Assembly (NCBI GenBank): GCA_021846515.1 | Contig: JAJZWU010000006.1 | Location: forward strand, 28,097-92,096 | Source: Actinomycetes bacterium | Lineage (GTDB): Bacteria > Actinomycetota > Acidimicrobiia > Acidimicrobiales > JAMCPL01 | Direction: 5' to 3' | Length of the DNA stretch: 64,000 nt | Shown here: in pieces, positions 9,527 through 18,637 of the stretch | How the letters are laid out: every line of letters begins with the position of its first letter | Numbering within the stretch: position 1 is the first letter of the stretch | Position numbers and translations under genes: made by a program | The notes under the pieces: generated by a model | What the model saw: only the letters and a program-made list of their open reading frames with translations | Database searches by the model: none | What the model was told of the DNA's origin: nothing

Positions 9527-10390
9527 ATGATTACAAATGATGAGGCTCACAATATAGATGATGCCACCGCACCGCGCTACCCTGGAAACTCTCAATCCGA
9601 CCCCAAAGGCTCGAATCCTCCGCTCACACTTGCTGTAGATATAGGCGGTAGTGGATTGAAGGCAGCTATAGTTGACAACCGTGGGCAGATGGTTACAGAG
9701 CGAGAGCGCATAGAAACCCCCTACCCTCTTGACCCACAGCGTTTGGTGGACTCGCTCTCGCTACTGGCAAGTGATCTGCATACAGCCAGCGGCATCAGCT
9801 ACGACAGGGTATCGGTTGGATTTAATGGAATGGTGCGCCATGGAATCATTATCACTGCACCCCAATTCTCAACCATTGGTGGTCTCGGTACGCCAATAGA
9901 CGATAACCTCGTCCGGGATTGGCGCAATTTTGATCTCGCCGGTGCACTCGAACGAACTCTCGGAAAGCCAACCCGGGTTGCAAATGACGCAGACGTACAG
10001 GGTGCTGCAGCTGTCATGGGTAAGGGCCTTGAGTTGGTGATCACCCTGGGAACCGGGTGTGGAACTGCAATGTTCTATGATGGCTCTCTATTGCCGCATA
10101 TGGAGTTTGCTCACCATCCCCTCCATGGGAAAGAAACTTACAACGACTACGTTGGTGACCACGCCTTGCGGACATTGGGCAACCGCAGGTGGACAAAGCG
10201 GGTGCTGAAGGTAATAGACACAATGCGCAATCTCATGTTCTTCGATAGATGCTACGTAGGAGGGGGAAATGCAAAGAAACTTACCCAGAGCCTGCCCGAT
10301 GACTGTACCATTATAGACAACTCCGCCGGCATAGTGGGTGGTGTGAGGCTTTGGGATGCAGGACATCTCGGCCTCACCGACTCCCGGTAG
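9527..10390 (+). CDS. ROK-family sugar kinase (polyphosphate glucokinase-like)
   Basis: A cytoplasmic sugar kinase. The phosphate-binding loop VDIGGSGLKAAIVD is near residue 35, the catalytic-base region VANDADVQGAA near 150, LGTGCGTAMF near 178, and a second glycine loop GGGNAKKL near 247. The CXCGXXGC zinc motif of many ROK proteins is absent, and HMEFAHHPLHGKETYNDYVG stands in its place. Overall layout is closest to actinobacterial polyphosphate/ATP glucokinases, but the phosphate donor is inferred. The ORF opens at 9521 (MHM), yet TAAGAT sits exactly 6 nt before the second ATG, so 9527 is the likely leaderless start. Confidence 0.75.
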   Translation: MITNDEAHNIDDATAPRYPGNSQSDPKGSNPPLTLAVDIGGSGLKAAIVDNRGQMVTERERIETPYPLDPQRLVDSLSLLASDLHTASGISYDRVSVGFNGMVRHGIIITAPQFSTIGGLGTPIDDNLVRDWRNFDLAGALERTLGKPTRVANDADVQGAAAVMGKGLELVITLGTGCGTAMFYDGSLLPHMEFAHHPLHGKETYNDYVGDHALRTLGNRRWTKRVLKVIDTMRNLMFFDRCYVGGGNAKKLTQSLPDDCTIIDNSAGIVGGVRLWDAGHLGLTDSR

Positions 10391-10680
10391 CAAGCTACAA
10401 AGTATCCTGTGGCAGCCCCGCCCCCAGCCGATTGCCCAGTACAGTAATTGCTGGCACTTGTAGATATAAGCACTTCCCTAACAGATGTATACCAGTATAG
10501 TGTCCCGCAAATAATTATGCGCTCTCACTGCGCAAACGTCCGGTGGACGGTTGCGTATACGTCGGGCTGCGTTGTCGTCCTCAACGTAGTCCCTGCTACG
10601 CCTATGTCCTTCGCCTTGCCGGCTGACGCCCCTGACCAGGTGAATACCATCACACTATTTACGAGACGCTATACTAGAGT
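10391..10680. other. Intergenic block upstream of dapA with a G+C-rich stretch
   Basis: Most of this 290-nt gap looks non-coding. From about 10540 to 10640 it is richer in G+C than its surroundings and can form short hairpins (CGTTG...CAACG and CGTAG...CTACG). No riboswitch class was recognised. TATACT at 10670-10675, 5 nt before the dapA ATG, is the probable -10 box. An ORF called at 10448-10684 runs through the promoter and resembles no protein I know. Confidence 0.4.
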
Positions 10681-11595
10681 ATGACTCATAACACCGCAGA
10701 ACCGAGGTTTGGCAATGTAATTACCGCAATGGTCACCCCATTCCTACCGGATGGTTCTTTAGATATAGACGGTACAGTACGTTTGGCCAAATGGCTCACA
10801 GAGCATGGTAACGATGGTTTGGTTCTTGCTGGGTCTACCGGAGAAGGCACAGTTCTGAGCGATGAGGAAAAACGGGATCTATGGTCTTCGGTCGCAGAAA
10901 GTCTTACCATACCGGTGATGGCAGCCACCGGTACTGCCGACACCCGCCATACGATACAGCTTACCCGCACCGCACAAGAGTGCAGGGTAGACGGCATTCT
11001 CCTGGTTACCCCCTACTATCTACGCCCTTCTCAGCAGGGACTATTCGATCATTTCAAGGCCGTCAGTGAATCCACCGACCTACCTGTCATACTTTACGAC
11101 ATACCCTCGAGGACAGGAAGGCGTATAGCGATCGAAACCACACTAAGGCTCGTCTCCGAAGTAGGGAACATAATAGGGATAAAGGACGCTACGGGCGATA
11201 TTCCATCCGCGGCACGGCTTGTAGCTGATGCCCCGAACTATTTTGAGCTCTACAGCGGGGATGATTCATTGACTCTCCCCTTTCTGTCCATTGGAGGTGT
11301 AGGGCTGATCAGTGTTGCAGGCCACTGGGCAGGTGAAGAGCTGGGGAAGATGATCTCTTCATTCAAGGCAGGTGAAATAGGTAAGGCTGCTGAAATAAAT
11401 GCCTCTCTCATCGAGTCGTACCTCTTTGAAACATCAGAGATGTTTCCGAACCCACTGCCCGCAAAAGCAGCCTGTAGGGCACTCGGGCTCCCGTCAGGTC
11501 AATGCCGAGCTCCCCTTGGTCCGGCGCCATCCCAGCTTGACAGTGCTGCACGCCAAGTACTGGAGAGACTGGATAAGATCAACCAGCCAAAGTAG
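10681..11595 (+). CDS. dapA: 4-hydroxy-tetrahydrodipicolinate synthase
   Basis: Condenses pyruvate with aspartate semialdehyde in lysine and diaminopimelate synthesis. The TIM barrel of 304 residues carries the Schiff-base lysine in IIGIKDATGD (about K168), the tyrosine in LYDIPSRTG (about Y139) and the substrate loop GSTGEG (about 51-56; Ser replaces the first of the usual two Thr). GVGLISVAGHW lies in the late barrel. The ATG is 5 nt after a TATACT hexamer with no Shine-Dalgarno, so the mRNA is probably leaderless. The gene ends tail to tail with the MFS transporter. Confidence 0.93.
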   Translation: MTHNTAEPRFGNVITAMVTPFLPDGSLDIDGTVRLAKWLTEHGNDGLVLAGSTGEGTVLSDEEKRDLWSSVAESLTIPVMAATGTADTRHTIQLTRTAQECRVDGILLVTPYYLRPSQQGLFDHFKAVSESTDLPVILYDIPSRTGRRIAIETTLRLVSEVGNIIGIKDATGDIPSAARLVADAPNYFELYSGDDSLTLPFLSIGGVGLISVAGHWAGEELGKMISSFKAGEIGKAAEINASLIESYLFETSEMFPNPLPAKAACRALGLPSGQCRAPLGPAPSQLDSAARQVLERLDKINQPK

Positions 11596-11596
11596 A

Positions 11597-11606
11597 GCTC
11601 GCGAGC
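11597..11606. terminator. Palindrome between convergent dapA and MFS genes
   Basis: GCTCGCGAGC is a 10-bp perfect palindrome immediately after the dapA stop, followed by CTTT on the plus strand. It is a short possible bidirectional stop signal in a 37-nt convergent gap. Confidence 0.25.
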
Positions 11607-11632
11607 CTTTAGGCGTACTCTACGGGCCGATA

Positions 11633-13741
11633 TTAGGCTGAAGTTGCATGCAACTTCGCCAACTCCGCATCAATCCTCTTCTCGTACTCTTCAAAGTCCT
11701 TCCTGGCCGCCCTGGGGCTCCATCGTCCCTTTATAGTAAACATCAATACGAGGAAGAGTACTTGGCCACCCAGGCACACCCACCACCATGTCTCCCACTG
11801 GTTTGGCGAATGTTTCTTGGCCGGGATAATCTTCTCTGCCGCCACCAGCAGGGTAGCCAGTTGCGGAGAATACGACTTTATATTGGCCACAACCGCAGGA
11901 GACACCGGTTTTCCTGCCTGAAGGCCACTGGCAGCCGTACTGAACAGGTTGAGGGCGTTCAACTGGTTGAATATACCCGGCTCTGTCGCCGCCAACTGCT
12001 GTTGGTTGGCAAGCAGGGTAGCCAGTTGCGGAGAGTCTGACTTTATCTTGGCCGCAACCGCAGGAGGTACCGGTTTCCCTGTTTCTACGTCAGCTGCAGC
12101 ACCACTGAAAGATACCAATCCCAGCAATTGGTTGAACAACGGAGAGGGCACCGCTGACAAATTATAGTTGCTGCCGATATAATCGGCCAGTGCCAATCCA
12201 TAGGGCTCTCCGGTAGCTTTCAATTCTGCCACAACCGATGGTGGCGCCGACTTTTTGGCATTCGCATATGGTGATGCCAGATTCAGAATATTCAAAGTAT
12301 CAACAGTCTTCACGCTGTTTGGAGTTGCAAGATAGGCAGCCATCGCCTTTCCATATGGCTCATTTGTGGCACGCAGAGCGGCCAGCACGGACGGGGGAGC
12401 CGACTTATGGCTGGCGACATACGACGAAGCGGCATTGAGCGCCTGAAGGTTAGTAGCCGCTGTATTGTTGTCGACAAGAGTCGACGCAGTCGAGATGACT
12501 TGAGGCATTACCAAAAACGAGATCGCAATTATTATCCGCAGCGTCCACCCCCATACAGCAAGGCCGGTAGCTGCCAGAGCTGGATTCTTCTCCTCTACTG
12601 CTTCGGTATAGCTAGCCATCCACGCTACATATGCCATAGCATCAAAGAATCCTATAAGGATTACAATCCACACTAGGGTGTAGTAACCGGTAGACGGTGC
12701 ATGGACTTTAGAGATGAATATAAGAGTGGCAATTATCATGCCGACTGCACCCACCAGCATAAATGGTTTGCGGACACGCAACTTATCTGAGAGAATACCA
12801 AACACTATAAGTGCACCTGCATCAAACGCCCAGTACCAGGTATTTATCCCATTGGCATTGGATGTGGTTTGGCCGTATATTACTACGAAATAAAGAGTAA
12901 ACACTGTGACCGCCGCGTAATATATGAGCAGGAACGTCGATATGCCTATCGAGGATACTATCAAGTCCCACTTGAACATAGTGCGTATCGGGCTCTTTAT
13001 CGACCCTTCTATATCTATCCCCTTTGCACGCGCTTGGACAAGAGATCTCTCCTTCTCACTTACCATCAGCTGGTCACGCAACCCGGGTGACAACTCACGC
13101 AATGCAATAAACGTAATGGCAAAGACCACCAAGGCTACAATACCGGAGATGATGAATTGGTCCTGCCAGGGGTGTAAATGTGCCAGAGTATGCTCTGCAA
13201 CAAGAGTAGCTGCAAGGCTTCCAAGTACCGGACCGAGCGTCCAAAAACCCATTGCAGATGCCCTGCCCATCTGTGGAGAAAAATCTCTTATCAGTGCAGG
13301 CGTAGATACAAGAACAAGCCCCTCGGCAAATCCTATTGCTGTATAAGCAATAGCAAAACCCAGTTCAGAGTGAATATTGGGAATTGCAAATAGCTGCAAC
13401 AGCGCTGTAGCAAGTACTCCATAAATGGTGAGGTTAACCCTGCCGACCTTATCTGAAAGACCACCAACAAGAGCGGTAACAGCCGCCGCAAGATTACCAA
13501 TTACAACCAGGGTCATGAAATACAAAAATGACATGTGGTAATAGGGAAGAAGTAGAGGAAGTACGGCGCCCTCTACAAAATAGAGATAGTACAGTACTAT
13601 CGTAATAGCAACTGTAATCCCAAGATATACGTATCTGGGGAGAGGATCCGGGTAAGTATCCATGGTCCTATCGATAATGAACCTGAACCGGCCACTTGAT
13701 TTATTTGTCCCTATAGTGCTTTCACCTGTGACACTTGTCAT
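11633..13741 (-). CDS. MFS transporter with a large repeat-containing extracellular insert
   Basis: A 702-residue major facilitator protein, far above the usual 400-450. The N-terminal half has about six membrane segments and the family signature GGLSDKVGR between TM2 and TM3. Before the last membrane segment (WWWVCLGGQVLFLVLMFTI) there is a roughly 240-residue insert made of four degenerate repeats of 51-58 residues, in two pairs. The first pair is SAPPSVLAALRATNEPYG / SAPPSVVAELKATGEPYG. The second is KPVPPAVAAKIKSDSPQLA / KPVSPAVVANIKSYSPQLA. The C-terminus is a charged cytoplasmic helix. AAAGGGG precedes the ATG. Substrate unknown; the insert presumably lies outside the membrane. Confidence 0.82.
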   Translation of the reverse strand: MTSVTGESTIGTNKSSGRFRFIIDRTMDTYPDPLPRYVYLGITVAITIVLYYLYFVEGAVLPLLLPYYHMSFLYFMTLVVIGNLAAAVTALVGGLSDKVGRVNLTIYGVLATALLQLFAIPNIHSELGFAIAYTAIGFAEGLVLVSTPALIRDFSPQMGRASAMGFWTLGPVLGSLAATLVAEHTLAHLHPWQDQFIISGIVALVVFAITFIALRELSPGLRDQLMVSEKERSLVQARAKGIDIEGSIKSPIRTMFKWDLIVSSIGISTFLLIYYAAVTVFTLYFVVIYGQTTSNANGINTWYWAFDAGALIVFGILSDKLRVRKPFMLVGAVGMIIATLIFISKVHAPSTGYYTLVWIVILIGFFDAMAYVAWMASYTEAVEEKNPALAATGLAVWGWTLRIIIAISFLVMPQVISTASTLVDNNTAATNLQALNAASSYVASHKSAPPSVLAALRATNEPYGKAMAAYLATPNSVKTVDTLNILNLASPYANAKKSAPPSVVAELKATGEPYGLALADYIGSNYNLSAVPSPLFNQLLGLVSFSGAAADVETGKPVPPAVAAKIKSDSPQLATLLANQQQLAATEPGIFNQLNALNLFSTAASGLQAGKPVSPAVVANIKSYSPQLATLLVAAEKIIPAKKHSPNQWETWWWVCLGGQVLFLVLMFTIKGRWSPRAARKDFEEYEKRIDAELAKLHATSA
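11851..12082. repeat. 165-nt-period direct repeat inside the MFS gene
   Basis: GGGTAGCCAGTTGCGGAGA recurs at 11851 and 12016, and flanking sequence also matches with scattered changes over roughly 65 nt. The period is 165 nt, exactly 55 codons. The nucleotide-level similarity points to a fairly recent duplication of the second pair of protein repeats. Confidence 0.7.
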
Positions 13742-14047
13742 CTACTTAACCCCTTTCACTAAATATAACGCCTGTTCTCCAGTCCCGGATCGCATATTGT
13801 GGCCAAAGCGGCAAACACAATCCGTTAGTCCTACTAATGAGATACCGGCATATCGTAACATTATAAATATCAAGTTTACTCATATTTACTGCCCAATGGT
13901 GTTTTATTGAAAGATATTTTGTACATTTCACCCAAGTAACAATGATGACATCAACCATGTGGGCGTTATCTATTCAGAGCTACAAAATGCCAGCAATAAC
14001 AGCCGTAACGGCGGCTCTAAGGCTACCTCGTGAGTCCGGGCAGTCTT
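13742..14047. other. Intergenic region upstream of the MFS gene
   Basis: A 306-nt A+T-rich gap. It holds the MFS Shine-Dalgarno near its left end and presumably the MFS promoter. Toward its right end lies a weak hairpin after the lipoprotein gene (see 14001-14016). No ORF, RNA gene or recognisable riboswitch was seen. Confidence 0.4.
14001..14016 (-). terminator. Weak hairpin after the 14048 lipoprotein gene
   Basis: On the minus strand AGCCG and CGGCT pair around a 6-nt loop about 30 nt past the stop, followed by GTTATTGCTGGCATTTT. The stem is only 5 bp and the T-run is distant. Confidence 0.25.
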
Positions 14048-15040
14048 CTACGATTCCACCAGCACTTCCTGTGAAGGCGGCAGTGTTACACTTCTGTTGC
14101 CAAAATTAGACAGCGTTACTACTATATTCGTTGCGCCGGCATATCCCACGGGAGGAGCAGCTACCGAAGAAGGCATGATTACCTCTACTTGTTGAAGTAC
14201 ACCAGATTTACTTACCCATACTCTGGCTGAAAAGAGATGGGACGATGCCCCAAAATACGTAGACTCCATCGCAAGTATGCGGCGTGCCGTGGCTGGCAAT
14301 ATGCTCTGCACGCCACTCTGTACGGCGCCGGAAAGGGAATCAGGCACGCTGCCGTGAGGACCATTTTGCGTACCACCGGGAAAAGCGGTAGTAGCAGCTG
14401 CCATGTGTAAGTCTACATTAAACGAATACTCGTAGGTCGCTGTGTTACCTACCGGAAAGCTGCCTACCTCTTTGATGTGGCCAGTTGCGCCTAAAACTGA
14501 GCCTATTATGAACATCGGATTGTAGATCATATACGACAGATAAGTATTGTTTGGTGTCGCCGCTCCTGCCGGAGGAACATACTTGATCCAACGATAGGGT
14601 GAACCTTGTGGAGACTGGCCTGATGACGTCCTGCCTGACCCATGTGAAGACGTACTTCCAGATGGCGCTGAACCGGTTGTACTATCTGAGAGCATAACGC
14701 CGGACCCCACAAATGCCATGAACTCGCCAAATTTACCCGCACTTAACGAAGCACTGGCCAAATTGAAATTAACCGTACCTGAGGCGGTATCATCTGCGCC
14801 TACAATGGTAGAACCACCAGATAACTTTACCTGGAGGTCAGCACCGCTCTCATGCAGCGTACGTGAGATCACAGTTGCTACAAACTGCCGCGTAGGTGGA
14901 CCGGGGGGCTTTATCACCCCTGGACCGGAACTGCACGAATCCAACAGCAATGCCGCCACCCCAAGAATAGCAACTAAGCGTGCTTTACCTTTTCCTTCTT
15001 TGGCCTTGGCGTATAGCGTGAACCCAGGCTTTCCCATCAT
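14048..15040 (-). CDS. Putative lipoprotein (LppX/LprG-like)
   Basis: An exported lipoprotein: a basic N-terminus, a hydrophobic stretch and a lipobox LLLDSC followed by SSG. The mature part has features of the actinobacterial LppX/LprAFG (LolA-like) group, namely a SGTVNFNLASASL strand early and, near the end, ARVWVSKSGVLQQVEV and a VTLSNFGNRSVTLPPSQEV-type closing strand. A low-complexity Ser/Gly/Thr insert is at about 125-145. The ORF opens at GTG 15073, but the adjacent ATGs at 15040/15037 give a normal signal peptide and are preferred; no clear Shine-Dalgarno decides it. It may carry a lipid or glycolipid; this is inference from family fold only. Confidence 0.6.
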   Translation of the reverse strand: MMGKPGFTLYAKAKEGKGKARLVAILGVAALLLDSCSSGPGVIKPPGPPTRQFVATVISRTLHESGADLQVKLSGGSTIVGADDTASGTVNFNLASASLSAGKFGEFMAFVGSGVMLSDSTTGSAPSGSTSSHGSGRTSSGQSPQGSPYRWIKYVPPAGAATPNNTYLSYMIYNPMFIIGSVLGATGHIKEVGSFPVGNTATYEYSFNVDLHMAAATTAFPGGTQNGPHGSVPDSLSGAVQSGVQSILPATARRILAMESTYFGASSHLFSARVWVSKSGVLQQVEVIMPSSVAAPPVGYAGATNIVVTLSNFGNRSVTLPPSQEVLVES

Positions 15041-15108
15041 CACGTTATTTACGAAACGACACACCAGTGCCACACCAAAAACTCATTAGCACGGCATGGA
15101 TGCGTCAG

Positions 15109-16395
15109 CTAAACCAGTGGATCACAAGCTGAGGATACGGAAGTGGGCGCCCCGCTTGAATGCGCCAGAATATTTGGACCCCACAGATTATACGTCTTGC
15201 CTATCCACTGCGTACCACCAAACAAATGGGCGTTACCCGCTAACCCAAACCCAGCTTGAACTCCACCGCATACAGCCCACCAGGGAGCAGCACCGGTAGA
15301 AGACCAGCCAACTGCACCTACCTGTGCCATTGGACCAGCTTGTATATCAGGGCCTGCGAGGTCGTATACCAGAAAATCAATCTGCCCCCACAGGTTTGCT
15401 TGGACATTTACACCTGCCTGTGCAGTAACTCCCACTCCTCCAGGTGCAAAGCAGGCAACATTGTCTGCCGTGGCGCACTTGAAGGTAGTACTTGCGCCCC
15501 ATGTTCCATTTTGCAAACCAGCGTTGAATCCCATAATGGCAGATTCGCTAAGTGGGTTGGAATTCGCAGCAGATACGGTGGCGCCTACTCCTACATTGGC
15601 AGAGGTTGTAACATACAGCTGGAGGGCGGGAACGATCTCCACTGGAATCGGACCGGCCATAATGGTAAACGAAGCCAGCGGCTGTGAGAGCAGTGGGAAA
15701 GTGTTGCTGTAGCTAACCGGCCCAGTAATGTTTACTACAAAGTTGGCCGACTCGCCCAGCGTGCCACCTACTGTAAACTTGGTGACCGATACGCCATTCA
15801 GTCCAATACACGCCTGAGCAGATGGCGCCAGATTAACCGTAGATGCATTCAGATCAAAGCTGGGGCCTATGGTGACACCATTATTGCTGTAGGCCGGAAA
15901 AGTATGGCTGGCGTTTATGTTATGCAGGGTAATCTCCCCAGGACTCCACTGGAAGCAGCCTGGAGGAGCTGACGGTCCTACGTATGCGTAGAAGGAACCA
16001 CAGAAGATAATAGTGGTAAAACATGACGGGCTTGTTCCGGATGAATTGGTGACCGTCACCTGAACCTTACCCCCATGTCCATCCATAATTGCTGGCTCTG
16101 CAGGTACAACTACCGACAATGATGTATTGGATAGTACTTTTATGTTGGTTGTAGTAGATCCCCCAAAGGATACCTGAGTGGCTCCATCAAAGTTGTTACC
16201 GGAGATAGTAACTGTATTACCGCCGTTCGTAGAGCCACTGTTCGGCGAAATAGAACTAACTGAAGGTACAGCCGAGTTACCTCCCAGGCCAATGCCTAGC
16301 GTAGAACATGCACTGGCAACCAGAGTAACTGCCGCCAAAACTACCGCTACTCTACCCATATGAACTGCCTTACCTGCCATCCATAGTTTGCGCAT
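15109..16395 (-). CDS. IPT/TIG-domain lipoprotein, unknown function
   Basis: An exported protein with signal VVLAAVTLVASAC, where the Cys gives a plausible lipobox. An IPT/TIG domain follows (about residues 45-125), opening VSSISPNSGSTNGGNTVTI, the same immunoglobulin-like fold found in the 5087 protein. The remaining 300 residues are glycine- and asparagine-rich with scattered cysteines and resemble no family I recognise. They look like a beta-rich surface domain. ATG 16395 has AAGGTG 6 nt upstream. GTG 16404 has GGGAG 4 nt upstream and is the alternative. It probably shares a transcript with the lipoprotein gene 68 nt downstream. Confidence 0.65.
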   Translation of the reverse strand: MRKLWMAGKAVHMGRVAVVLAAVTLVASACSTLGIGLGGNSAVPSVSSISPNSGSTNGGNTVTISGNNFDGATQVSFGGSTTTNIKVLSNTSLSVVVPAEPAIMDGHGGKVQVTVTNSSGTSPSCFTTIIFCGSFYAYVGPSAPPGCFQWSPGEITLHNINASHTFPAYSNNGVTIGPSFDLNASTVNLAPSAQACIGLNGVSVTKFTVGGTLGESANFVVNITGPVSYSNTFPLLSQPLASFTIMAGPIPVEIVPALQLYVTTSANVGVGATVSAANSNPLSESAIMGFNAGLQNGTWGASTTFKCATADNVACFAPGGVGVTAQAGVNVQANLWGQIDFLVYDLAGPDIQAGPMAQVGAVGWSSTGAAPWWAVCGGVQAGFGLAGNAHLFGGTQWIGKTYNLWGPNILAHSSGAPTSVSSACDPLV

Positions 16396-16667
16396 AAGTA
16401 TCACCTTACTCCCTTCTTAACATGCCAACCCCTTGTAAGATGTTGACTCACCTATCAACAACAATTATACGCCATAATTTACAAATGTCAAGTCCTACTC
16501 ACAAGTAATATTAGTAATAAGTACAATTTTTCGTTATAGCAATAGACGGATTCAACCAACTTCATCCACACTGTCCCAATGATCACAGCCAGCCAAGCTA
16601 TCTCCCAGGCAGTTGGCCGGTAGGATTACGTAATACACCCACACTCCAAAGCATGCAGTCATGAACG

Positions 16668-17489
16668 CTAAATATCAGACTTCAGTACAGTAGTGGCGCC
16701 CATTACAGAGAGCAGCGCTGCATAACCAATTAACACCATGCCTCCTCCCCACCAGGGCAATAACGAAGCCCTGGAACCGATTCCGCTTGCATGGGCAGGT
16801 ACGCGTTCCAGTGCCATAAGTGCAGTTTGAGGCAGGTACGGAACTACATAAGGCGCAATGGCATAAAGAAGAATTATCAGCGCGGGACCGATGGTAAGAA
16901 GGCCGACTCCCGAGATTATCGCAATTACCTGGTTGTGGATCAGGGTTCCAATACCGACACCGATCAGCATAAACAGTACAAACCCCGCCAGGTCTACCGG
17001 CAAATAGATAAGTGAATTTCGTAAAAACGTACCAGGATCAAGATTCCACACAGCGCTGAACAGCACCCCTACTGCCGCCGACAGAAAGGCGACAAGCACC
17101 CCATAAAGTATCCCCCAGACAACCGATGCAACCAGTTTGGCGCCCAGCACCCTAACTCTCTGAGGCTCTACCAAATAGGTAAAGGAGGCGGTACTGTACC
17201 TGTACTCACTCGTCACACAGATTATGCCCAAAACGACAGCGAATACCTGTGGATAATTATACGACTGATAGAGGACAGAAGGGTACCATCCAGAAGAACC
17301 ATAGTCGGTAGACCCGATACCAGATCCAGCAGAGCCATAAGCTGAAGCGCCATTGACAATACTCGTATGAGCTATATGCAAAAACAGTATGACTATCAAG
17401 AATGCCAGTGCGGCCCCACTACCCATCAACACCCAAGTCGACCTCAGTGTACGGTACTTCAACAGCTCGGAATGGATTAGCCGAATCAT
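16668..17489 (-). CDS. ABC-2 type transporter permease
   Basis: About six hydrophobic segments, with the ABC-2 opening MIRLIHSELLKYRTLRSTW. CVTSEYRYSTASFTYLVEPQR marks the coupling-helix region after the second TM. A Gly/Ser/Tyr-rich extracellular loop lies between TM1 and TM2. The start at 17489 overlaps the stop of the ATPase gene as ATGA, indicating translational coupling; the longer ORF start at 17507 is unlikely. Substrate (antibiotic, lipid or peptide) cannot be told. Confidence 0.85.
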   Translation of the reverse strand: MIRLIHSELLKYRTLRSTWVLMGSGAALAFLIVILFLHIAHTSIVNGASAYGSAGSGIGSTDYGSSGWYPSVLYQSYNYPQVFAVVLGIICVTSEYRYSTASFTYLVEPQRVRVLGAKLVASVVWGILYGVLVAFLSAAVGVLFSAVWNLDPGTFLRNSLIYLPVDLAGFVLFMLIGVGIGTLIHNQVIAIISGVGLLTIGPALIILLYAIAPYVVPYLPQTALMALERVPAHASGIGSRASLLPWWGGGMVLIGYAALLSVMGATTVLKSDI

Positions 17490-18400
17490 TCGCTGATCGC
17501 GTTCCAAGCTGTGCTTGATTGCGGATTGGCCGTCAACTGCAGAAAGGCCTCTTCCAAACCTCTTGAAGTAGTCATCTCATAGATAATAATCTGGCTCTGC
17601 GCCACCAGCGCACCGACCTGTTCAAGTGGCAGACCACTTACATCTACCAGCCCGGCACCCTTGAAATGTGCCCTTCCTCCAGCTGCTTGTATTACCTGGA
17701 TCATTCTCTCCGGTTCCGGCGTACGGAATTTTATTTCCACTCCGCCAATGCCCTGAATAATCTGATCCAGAGGACCCGATGCTACCTCATGACCGCTGGC
17801 AATAATGACAACGTCGTCAGCCATCTGGGACATCTCACTCAGCTGATGCGATGAGACGAGCACTGTTTTCCCCTGTGTCGACAACCATTTTAGAAAATTT
17901 CTGAGCCAGGCAATCCCCTGAGGGTCAAGGCCGTTCCCGGGCTCATCCAATATGAGGACCGAAGGATCTCCAAGCAGCGCCATAGCAAGAGATAGGCGTT
18001 GGCGCATGCCAAGCGAGTATGCACCTACTCTCTTTTCAGCATGTTCATTCAAGCCCACCAGTTGGAGTAACTCACTTACGCGTTCATACGGCGCCCCGAT
18101 GGAGGCTGCTCCAATCAGCATGTTTGCCTTGGCGGATCTTGCCGGGTGGGCAACCGTAGATTCGAGTACAACGCCTATGTGCTTTGCCGGGTCAGTAATG
18201 TCCCTGTAGTTTGCACCATTTACAGTTGCCGTTCCAGAGGTAGGCTGCACCAGACCGGCAATCATCTTTAGGGTAGTAGTCTTGCCGGCACCATTGGAAC
18301 CCAGAAAACCGGTCACCCTGCCAGGCATTACACGAAAAGTTAGGTTATTGACTGCAAGAACATTACGATAGCGCTTGGTCAGTCCACTAACTTCTATCAT
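17486..18400 (-). CDS. ABC transporter ATP-binding protein (ABC-2 exporter)
   Basis: Walker A GSNGAGKTT near residue 35, signature YSLGMRQRLSLAMALLGD near 130, Walker B VLILDEPGNGLDP near 150 and an H-loop in LVSSHQLSEM. The C-terminal 80 residues form the accessory domain common to multidrug and bacitracin exporter ATPases. It pairs with the overlapping downstream permease. AGGGATGG precedes the ATG. Confidence 0.92.
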   Translation of the reverse strand: MIEVSGLTKRYRNVLAVNNLTFRVMPGRVTGFLGSNGAGKTTTLKMIAGLVQPTSGTATVNGANYRDITDPAKHIGVVLESTVAHPARSAKANMLIGAASIGAPYERVSELLQLVGLNEHAEKRVGAYSLGMRQRLSLAMALLGDPSVLILDEPGNGLDPQGIAWLRNFLKWLSTQGKTVLVSSHQLSEMSQMADDVVIIASGHEVASGPLDQIIQGIGGVEIKFRTPEPERMIQVIQAAGGRAHFKGAGLVDVSGLPLEQVGALVAQSQIIIYEMTTSRGLEEAFLQLTANPQSSTAWNAISE

Positions 18401-18637
18401 CCAACCATCCCTGCTCTCATTGCAACAACCCTATCAGAACCAAACAATGTGATGTAGGTAAATGTTGATATAGGCAGTGCGAGACAACTACACCCGGCGT
18501 GCCAACCAGTGTGCGGGAATGCTATGGGGTAAAGCTGGCTCACGCTTCTGGCATGGAAATCCAAGATAGCATTTTGTCGCTCTGTCCCGTTGTCCCTGAG
18601 CGGTAATATCAATGATTTTTTGCTGGATACTAAAACG

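Noticed and set aside
9600-9625. GGCTCGAATCCTCC resembling a tRNA T-loop
   Set aside because: Lies inside the ROK kinase coding region and no cloverleaf arms surround it.
10448-10684. 78-codon plus-strand ORF upstream of dapA
   Set aside because: Runs through the dapA promoter and overlaps its start; no recognisable protein features.
18397-18612. 71-codon minus-strand ORF before the ABC ATPase gene
   Set aside because: No family features and no ribosome site; it fills the promoter region of the ABC genes.
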